Positions 1 to 9,163 of a stretch of 64,000 nt of DNA are shown one piece after another; position 1 is the first letter of the stretch, and each line of letters opens with the position of its first letter. The stretch is taken from contig CAZXGG010000011.1 in the NCBI GenBank assembly GCA_964640125.1, positions 1-64,000 on the forward strand, in the 5' to 3' direction. Origin of the DNA: G020353115 sp964640125 (GTDB taxonomy: Bacteria > Bacteroidota > Bacteroidia > Bacteroidales > VadinHA17). The position numbers and the translations under genes are program-made. The notes under the pieces were generated by a model, which did no database searches, was not told the DNA's origin, and saw only the letters and a program-made list of their open reading frames with translations.

Positions 1-77
1 GCCGTTGCTCCTATCTCTAAAGTAAAAGCCATTCGTTGTTAATTAATAAATTACCACTGTAATCTGTCCCTGATCAT

Positions 78-593
78 TCAATTGGATTCAATCACCTTTT
101 GCAGCGAATCAAAGTCATTCTGAGCCCGTTTTTTTAGTTTTCCCCTGGCAAATACGAGAACCGACCGCCAGAAGATATTTTTCCCGGTCACCCTGTAGGT
201 ACCGGTTATTTCCGTTTTCATTTCCATTGGAGTGAACTGGTTCACATTTTCAATGGACATGAGATCATGATGTATACGCACAGAGAAAAGCTCATTCCAC
301 CTGAAATCAAGAACCTCCTCCTTCAGTGTAATCTCTTTCCCATTCATCTCCAGTATCAGGTTAAAGTAACTACCCGGGAAATTGGGCATACCACTGACCA
401 GCTCAATCTTTTTAAATCCGGTTAACCAATGATCCATTTTGGAAGCATCGATAAAAACCATGAACGCTTTGTCAACCGGACGATCGACCGTTATTTTGCT
501 CTTATACTGAATAGAAGGCTTGATCAATCCGATTGAAAAGAACAGAGCCACCAGGATAAGCAATGCCAGGATAATCCAAATTATCTTTTTCAT
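78..593 (-). CDS. Membrane-anchored SRPBCC-fold protein
   Basis: A 171-residue protein with one N-terminal membrane segment (about residues 3-24, MKKIIWIILALLIL...) followed by a START/SRPBCC-like domain: the stretch beginning ITVDRPVDKAF, then DASKMDHW and a C-terminal amphipathic helix, is the usual pattern of polyketide-cyclase/dehydrase-like lipid-binding folds. An in-frame extension up to 773 would run into the end of aroE and lacks any signal-like sequence, so the Met at 593 is taken as the start. It is the last gene of the minus-strand run behind aroE (49-bp gap). The ligand is unknown; the family binds hydrophobic small molecules. The 77 bases beyond its stop hold nothing recognisable. 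Confidence 0.75.
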   Translation of the reverse strand: MKKIIWIILALLILVALFFSIGLIKPSIQYKSKITVDRPVDKAFMVFIDASKMDHWLTGFKKIELVSGMPNFPGSYFNLILEMNGKEITLKEEVLDFRWNELFSVRIHHDLMSIENVNQFTPMEMKTEITGTYRVTGKNIFWRSVLVFARGKLKKRAQNDFDSLQKVIESN

Positions 594-642
594 ATAAACA
601 AATATAGACCAATCGATAAACATTCCAAAAACGGGTTCTTTC

Positions 643-1398
643 CTACCCGTTCCAGATTTCCCAGGACCGTTCGGCCTGGAGTTCAAGCATTTTTCTTCCG
701 TTGACGGCGGTTGCTCCTGCTTCTCTGCCCTTTCGAAGGAACACCGTAACTTCAGGGTTGTACACCAGGTCATAGAGGAGATGGTCTTCAGTTAAACCAT
801 CATACGGTATATCCGGAAACCGGTTGTTGTCCGGATACATACCCACTGGTGTGGCATTGATAATGATCCGGCACTCCCTGATAATTTCGGGATTCAGGTC
901 ATCGTATGAAAGCTGGTTCACAGATGAGGGATTTCTGGAAACAGAAACAGGTTCTATTCCCAGGTCATTCAGGACATACAGCACCGCTTCGGATGCTCCT
1001 CCTGTTCCAAGCACCAGTGCTTTTTTCTCTGCTCTTCCGAGGTGAGGGATCAGGGATTCCCTGAACCCATGGACATCTGTATTGTATCCGGCAAGGAAGG
1101 GATGCATATCCGACCGCACTATTTTAATCGCATTCACCGCACCGACGATCCCGGATATTTCATCCATTGAATCGAGGTATTCGACCACCGGTTTTTTGTA
1201 GGGAATGGTAACATTCAAGCCTGCCAGGGAAGGGTATTGCTCCAGCAACGAGGGCAACATATCGATGGAATCCAGCGGAAAATTTTCGTACCGTGCATCC
1301 CCAATTGATTCACCCTGAAATTTTTCCTCAAAATATCTTTTGGAAAATGAATGTGACAGTGGTTTTCCAATTAATCCGTATAACCTCGGTTTTCTCAA
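643..1398 (-). CDS. aroE: Shikimate dehydrogenase
   Basis: This 251-residue cytoplasmic enzyme reduces 3-dehydroshikimate to shikimate with NADPH in aromatic amino acid synthesis. The N-terminal substrate domain has the SHS motif (residues 15-17) and NVTIPYK (62-68) with catalytic Lys68; Asp108 in YNTD is the partner acid. The nucleotide loop GTGGAS is at 131-136 and the late motif NATPVGM follows. It is slightly shorter than the E. coli enzyme (272 residues), which is normal in Bacteroidota. It sits 19 bp behind the DUF368 gene and is probably cotranscribed with it. Confidence 0.95.
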   Translation of the reverse strand: MRKPRLYGLIGKPLSHSFSKRYFEEKFQGESIGDARYENFPLDSIDMLPSLLEQYPSLAGLNVTIPYKKPVVEYLDSMDEISGIVGAVNAIKIVRSDMHPFLAGYNTDVHGFRESLIPHLGRAEKKALVLGTGGASEAVLYVLNDLGIEPVSVSRNPSSVNQLSYDDLNPEIIRECRIIINATPVGMYPDNNRFPDIPYDGLTEDHLLYDLVYNPEVTVFLRKGREAGATAVNGRKMLELQAERSWEIWNG

Positions 1399-1417
1399 AA
1401 GCTATTTCAGTGTTTGG

Positions 1418-2362
1418 TTACTCAACCGTTCCCTTCTTTTCTTCTGCCATCTTTTCGATCAGCAAAATGCTTAGTACTCCGATAATCATCAAACCCACTG
1501 CAATCACAACCTCCAGGTTAAGGGTTTCAGGAAGCACTCTTTCGTACCCCTGGACAACGGGTTCGCCGCTATGCTTAATCATGATATTCCCGAGTTCATC
1601 TGTCCGGTATATGTTTTCCTTCCAGGGCCAGAGCACTCCGAGTGATCCGAGGATGAAACCGGTCAGGAGCGATATCGTAAGGTCTTTGAATCTCCTGAAA
1701 ATCCAGGAGAGCAAATGGGAGAATGCAATCAGGCCAATGATGGCTCCCAGCATTACAGGCCCCAGAATTTTTGCATCCAGGTCATTCACTCCTTCGATAA
1801 AAACCAGTTCGTAATTTCCCATCAGGATCAAAACAAATGAGCCTGATAATCCGGGCAGGATCATGCTGCAGATTGCAACAATACCACACAGGAACAGGTA
1901 ATAGAAATCTCCATTTGGAGTGGCCGGGGTTATCAGTGTAATCGCCAGTGCAACAAATGCACCCAGTATAAAGATAATGACCACACCCACGGTGATTTTC
2001 TCGACCCTCCTCCCTACAAAATAGACAGAAGCCAGGATCAAACCGAAAAAATAGGACCAGATATAGATCGGGTAGTTATTAAAAAGGAAACCGAGCAATT
2101 TAGCAAGGGTAAAAATACTGACGGCTATACCAAGAAACACGGCAATCAGAAAATCCAGGTTCACATGTTCTGCAAATCGCTTCACCTTACCCGAAAACAG
2201 GAATTTAAGGGCAACCAGATCGAACGATTTAACGGAATGGATTAATTTTTCAAATATTCCTGTAATCAGTGCAATGGTACCTCCGGAAACACCCGGGATA
2301 ACGTTTGCCGCTCCCATGCCGACACCTTTAAAAAAGAGACCAATATATTCCCTCATTGGCAA
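1418..2362 (-). CDS. DUF368 family membrane protein, probable polyprenyl-phosphate transporter (PopT type)
   Basis: A polytopic membrane protein of 314 residues with about eight to nine hydrophobic segments. The family signature GMGAANVIPGVSGGTIALITG is close to the N-terminus (positions about 2285-2330), and a second related motif, ILPGLSGSF, occurs in the middle, consistent with an internal duplication. DUF368 proteins have been described as one of two broad families that return undecaprenyl phosphate from the outer to the inner leaflet for reuse in envelope synthesis. It lies between comA and aroE with short gaps, an order often seen in Bacteroidota. The transport role is family knowledge, not shown here. 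Confidence 0.85.
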   Translation of the reverse strand: MPMREYIGLFFKGVGMGAANVIPGVSGGTIALITGIFEKLIHSVKSFDLVALKFLFSGKVKRFAEHVNLDFLIAVFLGIAVSIFTLAKLLGFLFNNYPIYIWSYFFGLILASVYFVGRRVEKITVGVVIIFILGAFVALAITLITPATPNGDFYYLFLCGIVAICSMILPGLSGSFVLILMGNYELVFIEGVNDLDAKILGPVMLGAIIGLIAFSHLLSWIFRRFKDLTISLLTGFILGSLGVLWPWKENIYRTDELGNIMIKHSGEPVVQGYERVLPETLNLEVVIAVGLMIIGVLSILLIEKMAEEKKGTVE

Positions 2363-2410
2363 ATGATATAGTCTTATTGATAAGATTAATGGGTGTTTAC
2401 AGGAATTCGC

Positions 2411-3184
2411 TTAATGTTTCAGATCTTCCGGGAGGAATTCAAAAAAGGTATCGCCCCGCAATCCGAGCCGCAATGTTTCCAGTGAAACAACTTCACCGGG
2501 AGCGATATTTCCCAGGTTTACGCTGGCACCCAGCAATTTAATAAACCAGGCTTGCTGACTTTTAATGGGCGCTTCCCAGATAACATTTTCAATCTGCACC
2601 TGTTTTACGATATCATCGATCAATGTTGTATTTGCTGTACCATCCGGGTTGTATATCCCAACAGTGCCACTTTCTCTTGCTTCAGCAATCACTTTCCATG
2701 CACCGGCATCAATTTCAGCTTTCATCATGGCAACCCAAACGTTGGGAGGAAAAACTACATCGGCCTGTTTTGAACCGACTTCAGAGAGAACCGTAACCTC
2801 CTGGGCCAGCTTTTCGATATAGGAAAGCTTATCCGTGTGAGGAATGATCATAGAGCCATCGGAGACTTCCACCATGTCAAGATCGTATTTGTCGATCAGT
2901 TTCCGGTATTCATCAAACATATTCCGGATGATGAAGAGTTCAAAGAGCGTTCCTCCAAAATAGCACCGGAGGTTCCCTTCTTTATAGATCCGGATTTTTT
3001 CTTTCAGATTGGGGGTTATCAGTGCCGTGCCAAAGCCAAATTTTACCACATCAGTGAACTCTCCGGAGGAAGACACAAAATTCTCTGCTTCTCTCACACT
3101 CAATCCTTTGTCCATCATCATGGTTATTCCTTTCTCCCGTGGTTTCGGGTCCCTTTTAGGGAGGTGTGGAATCTGGTCAATCAT
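2411..3184 (-). CDS. comA: Phosphosulfolactate synthase (ComA family)
   Basis: A 257-residue (beta/alpha)8-type protein matching the ComA family, which adds sulfite to phosphoenolpyruvate to form phosphosulfolactate, first step of coenzyme M synthesis in methanogens. Family-like stretches include KFGFGTALI near residue 50, the GGTLFELF segment, VEVSDGSM and the late IWEAPIKSQQ motif. Bacteroidota do not make coenzyme M, so the product probably feeds another sulfonate such as sulfolactate, but no ComB, ComC or ComDE gene is in the window. Its ATG overlaps the stop of the TPR gene (ATGA at 3181-3184), implying translational coupling. Confidence 0.85.
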   Translation of the reverse strand: MIDQIPHLPKRDPKPREKGITMMMDKGLSVREAENFVSSSGEFTDVVKFGFGTALITPNLKEKIRIYKEGNLRCYFGGTLFELFIIRNMFDEYRKLIDKYDLDMVEVSDGSMIIPHTDKLSYIEKLAQEVTVLSEVGSKQADVVFPPNVWVAMMKAEIDAGAWKVIAEARESGTVGIYNPDGTANTTLIDDIVKQVQIENVIWEAPIKSQQAWFIKLLGASVNLGNIAPGEVVSLETLRLGLRGDTFFEFLPEDLKH

Positions 3185-4599
3185 ATTTTTTTGTTTTTAA
3201 ATTCGTGAATAAAACGCTTTAATTTTCGGTCTTTTTCACCTGACGGATACCAGGAGAACAGTTCGACGTGCTTATGATAATTTATCTCCAGGGCTCTGGT
3301 AAGACAGCTGTATGCCTCTTTGTCGTTTGAGAGAAGAAAATGGCATGCTGAGGTTCTGAACATCAGCCCTGCATGCTCCGGCAAATTGCTGCTGGCTTTC
3401 TCAAGAATGGAAAGGGTATCGAGCACTCTTCCCGATTTAATCAGCAGGTCACCATACTCGATCCAGGTGTAGTAATCATAAGGATCCAGGGTTAATGCTT
3501 CTTTGAATGCTTCCTCTGCTTTGCCTAAATCCCTGGTGGCTTCCAGAGCCATGGCAAGAGCAATCCAGTAATCGGGATCATCTTTATCCAGTTCAATGGC
3601 TTTTCTGAGGTAATAGAGGCTGTCTTCAGCCAGGTTCTCTTTTAGAAACAACTTACCCAATCCATACCAGGGCTCGGGAAAATCGGAATCTACCTCCAGG
3701 GCTTTCCGGAAATATTTAATTGCATTTATGGTATCGTTCAGGCTTTCGTAACATTCGGCTATGTAAGTTAATGCCTCACTGCTCTCTTCCTCAATCTTCA
3801 TGTACTCAATGTAGGAATCAATCGCTTCCTTATACCGTTCAAGATTTGCCAGTATATTCCCTTTGTTGAAGTGTGCAAATGCATTCTGATCATTGATGGC
3901 CAGTGCAAAATCATAAGCTTCGATTGATTTGGCAAAATCACCATTCTTGTTGTAGATAATACCCAGATTATACCAGACATTATCCGAATAGGGTTCTATA
4001 TCAAGGTATTGTATATAGAATTGGATGCTTTTATCTAACTTATTGAGCTTGTTATAGCAAAACCCCATCTCATAAAGAACAGCCGTGTTCGCAGGACTGG
4101 ATTGATAGGCAGATTTCAGGTATTTTAGTGCTTCCCGGTAGTGACCAAGGTATTCAAATGAGAGCACGATATCCATTAACAGGTCCTCTTTATTCTCAGG
4201 ATCGAGTGCCAGTGCCTGGTCGAAATTTTTCCGCGCACCATCAATATCACCCATCAGGCTCAGAGCGCTGCCTTTCATTGCAAATATTTCATAATTGGTT
4301 GAATCAAGCGCCTCCAGGCGTTCCAGAATTTGTATGGACTGAAGGGCTTCACCTTTATCTACCAAAACCTGAGCTTTTTTCAGCTGGATCGGGATTGAAG
4401 AAGGATGTTGTTGAGAAGCAAGGAAAACCGCTTCGTAAGCATGGGTTGACTCATTGGTCTCGATATAGTAATCGATGATATTCTCAAATTCGTATACATC
4501 GAAGAAATACATGGTCTTGTTTTTCTTCATCTTCTCATACCGCCGTACCGTCTTAAGAATCTCTTCTTTCTCAAATGTTGAATCTCTGTCGTCGTTCAT
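3181..4599 (-). CDS. Tetratricopeptide repeat protein
   Basis: A 472-residue soluble protein with no signal peptide. After about 60 residues it consists of roughly eleven consecutive TPR units, visible as recurring W/Y-x-x-LG-x-x-Y and A-x-x-x-x-x-KAL-x-LDP patterns (for example DNVWYNLGIIY and PEPWYGLGKLF). TPR solenoids mediate protein contacts; the partner is unknown. It is the first gene of the minus-strand run and overlaps comA by four bases. The TauE/SafE-type gene diverges from it with an 80-bp shared promoter region. Confidence 0.85.
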   Translation of the reverse strand: MNDDRDSTFEKEEILKTVRRYEKMKKNKTMYFFDVYEFENIIDYYIETNESTHAYEAVFLASQQHPSSIPIQLKKAQVLVDKGEALQSIQILERLEALDSTNYEIFAMKGSALSLMGDIDGARKNFDQALALDPENKEDLLMDIVLSFEYLGHYREALKYLKSAYQSSPANTAVLYEMGFCYNKLNKLDKSIQFYIQYLDIEPYSDNVWYNLGIIYNKNGDFAKSIEAYDFALAINDQNAFAHFNKGNILANLERYKEAIDSYIEYMKIEEESSEALTYIAECYESLNDTINAIKYFRKALEVDSDFPEPWYGLGKLFLKENLAEDSLYYLRKAIELDKDDPDYWIALAMALEATRDLGKAEEAFKEALTLDPYDYYTWIEYGDLLIKSGRVLDTLSILEKASSNLPEHAGLMFRTSACHFLLSNDKEAYSCLTRALEINYHKHVELFSWYPSGEKDRKLKRFIHEFKNKKI

Positions 4600-4679
4600 G
4601 GCTATTCATTCACGCTGTAAAATTACGAATTATTATCATACTGCTTTTTAAAAAAAAATTAATTTTACGCACCTGTCAT

Positions 4680-5408
4680 ATGGATACTGCGCTTATACCG
4701 ATATTGATCGTACTCTTTCTGGCTGCTCTTACACGGTCAACCTTCGGTTTTGGTGATGCCCTGGTCGGTATGCCACTGCTTGCAATCATTGCAGGTATGC
4801 ACATTGCAACTCCTGTCATCCAAATGTTTGGCACCACGATTGCCATTTCCATTCTGATAAGACAATGGAAGCAAGTCGATCTGAAAAGTGCCTGGAAACT
4901 TATTGTCTCATCCCTCATTGGCATACCCATCGGACTATACTACCTGAGGGAGGTAAATGAGAACCTGGTGAAATTTATCCTGGCAGTTATCATCATACTT
5001 TTTGCCCTCTACCAGCTTACCAGGCCAACGATGATCAGATTAAAAAATGACCGGTTTGCCCTGCTTTTCGGATTGCTTGGCGGAATACTTGGAGGAGCGT
5101 ACAACACAAACGGTCCACCGGTAATCTTCTATGGAACGTTACGGGAATGGGATCCTATGCGATTCAGGGCAACCCTCCAGGGGTATTTCCTTCCAACGGG
5201 TATCGGAATTTTAACCGGCCATTTTATTGCCGGGTTCTGGACTCCAACTGTAATCCGGTATTATCTTACAGGGCTGCCGGTGGTTATTATGGCTATCCTG
5301 CTTGGAAGTTATTTAAACAAACGGGTTCCAAAAGAAAAGTTCGTGCGTTATGTCTACCTCATATTGATTGTGCTTGGGGTATTCCTTCTGGTTGATGTTT
5401 TCAGGTAA
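4680..5408 (+). CDS. TauE/SafE (TSUP) family membrane permease
   Basis: A 242-residue membrane protein with about eight hydrophobic segments. The start MDTALIPILIVLFL at 4680 is preferred because an in-frame start at 4575 would overlap the divergent TPR gene. Family landmarks are the N-terminal RSTFGFGDALVGMPLL and the second-half GLLGGILGGAYNTNGPPV, the two halves of the TSUP fold. Members export or import sulfite, sulfoacetate and related sulfur anions, others are of unknown substrate. Being divergent to the gene pair containing comA, a sulfite user, suggests a sulfite or sulfonate substrate (inference). Confidence 0.85.
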   Translation: MDTALIPILIVLFLAALTRSTFGFGDALVGMPLLAIIAGMHIATPVIQMFGTTIAISILIRQWKQVDLKSAWKLIVSSLIGIPIGLYYLREVNENLVKFILAVIIILFALYQLTRPTMIRLKNDRFALLFGLLGGILGGAYNTNGPPVIFYGTLREWDPMRFRATLQGYFLPTGIGILTGHFIAGFWTPTVIRYYLTGLPVVIMAILLGSYLNKRVPKEKFVRYVYLILIVLGVFLLVDVFR

Positions 5409-5418
5409 TAGTGAATCA

Positions 5419-8046
5419 TCAGTTGTCGTGTGCACTGTCGCGATGAAACAGGATTCCCGTGGTGGTATCCAGTTCCGAAAACCGTTGTATGATCCCCTCT
5501 TTCTTTTCAGAAAGTTCTTCAACCAGTTTCGGGTTATTTTTCAAATTGCCCGAAAGGTTTGAATAAAGAATATGCAGTTTCTCTGAAAAAAGCTCTCCCT
5601 GTTTTGATAGCTTGTTCGATATACTGCCCTCTTCGATTTTCATGCAGATATCGGTTAATCCATAATAGGCATCATTGAACTCAAGCAGCTGCCTGGTAAT
5701 GTCTTTGCCGAAAAGTGCAAGAAGGGCTTTATAGAGTGACATATCCGGATCGTACGCATTGTTATTCCATTCAAAATCAGCAACCGTGGTATATTTTATC
5801 TTATAGAATTCACTGGAAGCGGAGCCATTAACATACATGTGTGGACCATCAACATACTGGTAGAAATTTTCAGGCACGTATACATCATACGGTTCAAACA
5901 GGTTACACATACGGACTTTCCCGGGATAGAGGGCAGCATACCCTCCATAATCAGATTCCAGTGCCCTGGCATATAGTGTATTGTCCCAGATCATCGGTTT
6001 GCGCCCGATCAGTCCTGTGTATTTTTCAAAATCAATCTTGTCATAGTATAGGGATCTGACTGTGGGACCGGTCCAGATGATGGAGATGTCTTCCGGAATC
6101 GCTGGTATCAGTTCTTTGAAATAGAACTCCGCCCTTCCCATACTACGATCAATAAATTCATTCAGATACCATGGAGGGCAAAACTCAAATCGTGTTCCCG
6201 GATAATTCATCTCCACCCATTGATGAAGGGAATTGATCATGTATATATGCGCATGCTGGAGGTTTCCAAAAGCTTTTTTATCCTCTTCTGTATAGAGGGT
6301 GTAGAGTTTTCGTGAACCGTTTTCATGGGGAACAAAGTCATCTGCCATCAGCATAATCGTTGTGGCACCTGCATCCAATCCCCACCTGAATGCCTGTTTC
6401 AGCTTTTCCATACTTCCCGGATCACTGTGTGTCCAGGCATACCGGAGGTCATGAGAGATCGAGTCAACATGCATTTCATAGTCAAGGTGATAATAGGGAT
6501 TGATCATGATTGCCAGGTCAATGGCCCCGTTTCTTCGACACGCCTCACCGATCATCGTAACGCCCTGCTTATAAAGGTCGTCAGGGTTATACCACTCTTT
6601 TCTGCCCCTGGTCTGACCGTACCCGATGTAAGCTTTGTTTAACTTCATCAGGCTCATGCGATCAATATTCGCCAGATCATTGTTCAATGTTGCTTCATCC
6701 TGCCAGGAATCGAACAGGTACGATCGCCCCAAAAAATCCGGGTAGTCGGATATAGACACGCCGTGAAACTGCTGGTTCTCTGTGTCAAATAATTGCAATG
6801 CAGTTGCTGAGGCATAATAATCACCCTGAGGGTCGCTTCCAACCAGGAAAATAACCGGTGTAATGCCCTGCAATACATCCACCAGGTACGATTGAGGTTT
6901 TCCACCTGGGATGCTTACAGTGAGCTGCTCAGATGATCGGTAATAGAGATCCGTCTTTCCAACATTGAACACTGCTGAATATTCATCCAGGTTTGGTGGG
7001 GTATAACGGGAGACAGACACCTGGACTGAGTCATTTTCCTCCATTATTTCTCTGATCAATCCGGCAGCCTTGAGGGTTAACGCGGAAGGATTGGGCGGGA
7101 TGATGATCAGTGGATCTTTTTTCCCCGCAACGCCAGCTCCGGAATAGGTTATAACCTCCCCTTTCCGGAGCTGTTTTGGTGTGGGTAAAATGAGATCAGC
7201 CCGGGAGAATGTCGAATCAAAAAAGGGTGTGACTCGTTCAAGGGTTGTGAAATTCCATTTCGAAAAACGATAATCCACGTTGTCAACCCACATGGTACCG
7301 GTGCCTTTGAGCCCAAAAAAGATCCTTACAAACTGTGCATTGTCGGGGATATCTCCTTCCGAAAAGGGATAATTGTATGTTCTGCCCCTAACGTTCCCAT
7401 AGCCGAAGGTGTCAATAAACCAGAAGTTTGAAAAAGAGTACCCCTTGAATGAATTATCGAGAAATTCATCCAGGTAAGGATAATATTGTTTTCCATCAAC
7501 CTCAATTTTATTCTTATCGTAGAAAAGGATCCGGATGTTTACTGCATCATGCAGTCTGGTCCCCAGACGGGATTGATTGGGGTGAATGCCTTCCAGCCGT
7601 ATATCGAAGGTAAAAAGATAATTTCCGGGAATAACCTTAATAAAATCACTGATTATCCCCTCCCCTGTTTCATCCATTTCACCGGATTTTCCCCTGTGAA
7701 TTTTAATGGCATGGGTTCCCTGTGTGACTTCATTATACTCGTAAATATTATTTGAAAGGTCTACCCACTCCACATGTTCACCCACTCTGGTCCAGCCTCT
7801 GACAAAAAAAGCGTTGTCCTCTCCCTCTTCGAAGAAAAATTTGCCGGTTTCGAAAGATGGGTTAAACACCAGGTTCCCTTTGTGTAACTGATTCAAACGA
7901 ATGTGATAAGGAATTGTCATGGGATCCATACTTGACCATAGTGCCTGGTTCCTGATCGATTTCTCTCGCTCAATGCACCCTGTAATGATGATCAGGGAAA
8001 CAGTGACAAACAAGCCGGTGATCCGGACTTTGAATTTGTTCTTCAT
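5419..8046 (-). CDS. Lipoprotein glycosidase related to GH84 beta-N-acetylglucosaminidases
   Basis: An 875-residue predicted lipoprotein (lipobox ending at Cys24). Residues about 60-290 look like a beta-sandwich carbohydrate-binding region, residues 310-430 resemble the GH20b-like N domain of O-GlcNAcase-type enzymes, and 430-720 the catalytic barrel. The barrel has an Asp-Asp pair (569-570, MADDFVP), WTGP at 658-661 and WDN at 687-689, all features of the GH84 active site. An alpha-helical tail follows. GH84 enzymes remove beta-linked N-acetylglucosamine by substrate-assisted catalysis. It stands alone between the TSUP gene and folD; no SusC/D pair is near. The exact substrate is open. Confidence 0.75.
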   Translation of the reverse strand: MKNKFKVRITGLFVTVSLIIITGCIEREKSIRNQALWSSMDPMTIPYHIRLNQLHKGNLVFNPSFETGKFFFEEGEDNAFFVRGWTRVGEHVEWVDLSNNIYEYNEVTQGTHAIKIHRGKSGEMDETGEGIISDFIKVIPGNYLFTFDIRLEGIHPNQSRLGTRLHDAVNIRILFYDKNKIEVDGKQYYPYLDEFLDNSFKGYSFSNFWFIDTFGYGNVRGRTYNYPFSEGDIPDNAQFVRIFFGLKGTGTMWVDNVDYRFSKWNFTTLERVTPFFDSTFSRADLILPTPKQLRKGEVITYSGAGVAGKKDPLIIIPPNPSALTLKAAGLIREIMEENDSVQVSVSRYTPPNLDEYSAVFNVGKTDLYYRSSEQLTVSIPGGKPQSYLVDVLQGITPVIFLVGSDPQGDYYASATALQLFDTENQQFHGVSISDYPDFLGRSYLFDSWQDEATLNNDLANIDRMSLMKLNKAYIGYGQTRGRKEWYNPDDLYKQGVTMIGEACRRNGAIDLAIMINPYYHLDYEMHVDSISHDLRYAWTHSDPGSMEKLKQAFRWGLDAGATTIMLMADDFVPHENGSRKLYTLYTEEDKKAFGNLQHAHIYMINSLHQWVEMNYPGTRFEFCPPWYLNEFIDRSMGRAEFYFKELIPAIPEDISIIWTGPTVRSLYYDKIDFEKYTGLIGRKPMIWDNTLYARALESDYGGYAALYPGKVRMCNLFEPYDVYVPENFYQYVDGPHMYVNGSASSEFYKIKYTTVADFEWNNNAYDPDMSLYKALLALFGKDITRQLLEFNDAYYGLTDICMKIEEGSISNKLSKQGELFSEKLHILYSNLSGNLKNNPKLVEELSEKKEGIIQRFSELDTTTGILFHRDSAHDN

Positions 8047-8171
8047 CTTTCGTGCAGAAGGATTGTATTATTTTTCAGGGTTTTAACTTTATAAACGCAA
8101 CCATTCATCCAAAATTTGCATCTGTTATACAATGATAAGGAGAATACCCGTTACCCCCTAATATATTTACC

Positions 8172-8193
8172 CTAAAATTAACCTAAATTTTAG
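8172..8193. repeat. 8-bp inverted repeat upstream of the glycosidase gene
   Basis: CTAAAATT and AATTTTAG are separated by six bases. It lies about 125 bp upstream of the glycosidase start and could be an operator or a transcript hairpin; nothing more can be said. Confidence 0.4.
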
Positions 8194-8200
8194 TGGAGGA

Positions 8201-8230
8201 AACCAGGTCCATTCGGTCCTGGTTTTTTTT
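8201..8230 (+). terminator. Intrinsic terminator pointing right
   Basis: Stem AACCAGG / CCTGGTT with an inner CC/GG pair and ATTC loop, followed by eight T on the plus strand. No plus-strand gene precedes it: both flanking genes are on the minus strand, where the hairpin lacks a T-tract. See findings. Confidence 0.65.
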
Positions 8231-8249
8231 AAAAAGAAACTTGCGATCT

Positions 8250-9134
8250 TCAAGCGTAGATGGCTTTTTTTGCCGCAAGCAAGGTATTTTTCAGAAGAGC
8301 TACTCGTGTCATGGGTCCTACACCTCCTGGCACGGGTGTGATAAAACTGGTTTTTGGAGCCACTTCATCGAATTTTACATCACCGATCAGTTTCCAACCG
8401 GATTTGGTCTTGTCGGAAGGAACCCGGGTAATACCCACGTCGATAACCACTGCCCCTTCCTTTACCATATTCGCCGTTAAGAATCCAGCCTGACCCATGG
8501 CGGCAATCACGATATCCGCATTCCGTGCTATTTCATCAATATCCTTTGTCTTGCTATGGCAGACGGTAACCGTTGCATTCCCGGGATACCGTTTTTGGGA
8601 AAGCAAGATGCTCATCGGTTTGCCCACGATATTGCTTCTCCCGATTACTACACAGGACTTACCCACAGTATCTATCTTGTACCGCTCGATGAGTTCCAGA
8701 ATACCGGCGGGTGTTGCAGAGATATAAGAAGGCAGGCCAATGACCATGCGTCCGACATTTACCGGATGAAATCCATCCACATCTTTCCGCGGATCGATGC
8801 GTTCGATGACCTTCTGTTCCGAAATGTGATCAGGAAGCGGCAGCTGAACGATCAATCCGTCGATCTGGTCATTCCGGTTTATTTCATCGATCTTATCCAG
8901 AAGTTTTTCTTCTGTAAGCTGCTCTTCATATTGAAAAAGGGAGGATTCGATGCCAACCTGGGCACAATCTTTTTGTTTATAGGCAACGTATGTTTCACTG
9001 GCACCGTCATGTCCGACAAGAATAGCGGCAAGGTGAGGGATTTTTCCACCCTGCTCTTTGATAGAATTAACCTCTTCGGCAATTTCAGCCTTGACCTGTT
9101 CGGCAATTACTTTTCCTTCAATTAGTTGGTACAT
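8250..9134 (-). CDS. folD: Bifunctional methylene-THF dehydrogenase / methenyl-THF cyclohydrolase
   Basis: A 294-residue cytoplasmic enzyme that interconverts 5,10-methylene-, 5,10-methenyl- and 10-formyl-tetrahydrofolate. The catalytic YVAYKQKD motif lies near residue 50, QLPLPDH near residue 98, the KDVDGFHPVN segment follows, and the Rossmann half carries VIGRSNIVGKP. Length and motif order are normal. It follows ffh after 29 bp, so the two are probably one transcript. Confidence 0.95.
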   Translation of the reverse strand: MYQLIEGKVIAEQVKAEIAEEVNSIKEQGGKIPHLAAILVGHDGASETYVAYKQKDCAQVGIESSLFQYEEQLTEEKLLDKIDEINRNDQIDGLIVQLPLPDHISEQKVIERIDPRKDVDGFHPVNVGRMVIGLPSYISATPAGILELIERYKIDTVGKSCVVIGRSNIVGKPMSILLSQKRYPGNATVTVCHSKTKDIDEIARNADIVIAAMGQAGFLTANMVKEGAVVIDVGITRVPSDKTKSGWKLIGDVKFDEVAPKTSFITPVPGGVGPMTRVALLKNTLLAAKKAIYA

Positions 9135-9163
9135 AATAATTTATTTTAGCGTATTAGGATTTA

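Noticed and set aside
594..773. N-terminal extension of the SRPBCC protein by 60 residues
   Set aside because: It runs antiparallel-free into the 3' end of aroE on the same strand, has no signal-like sequence, and would bury the obvious MKKIIWIILALL start.
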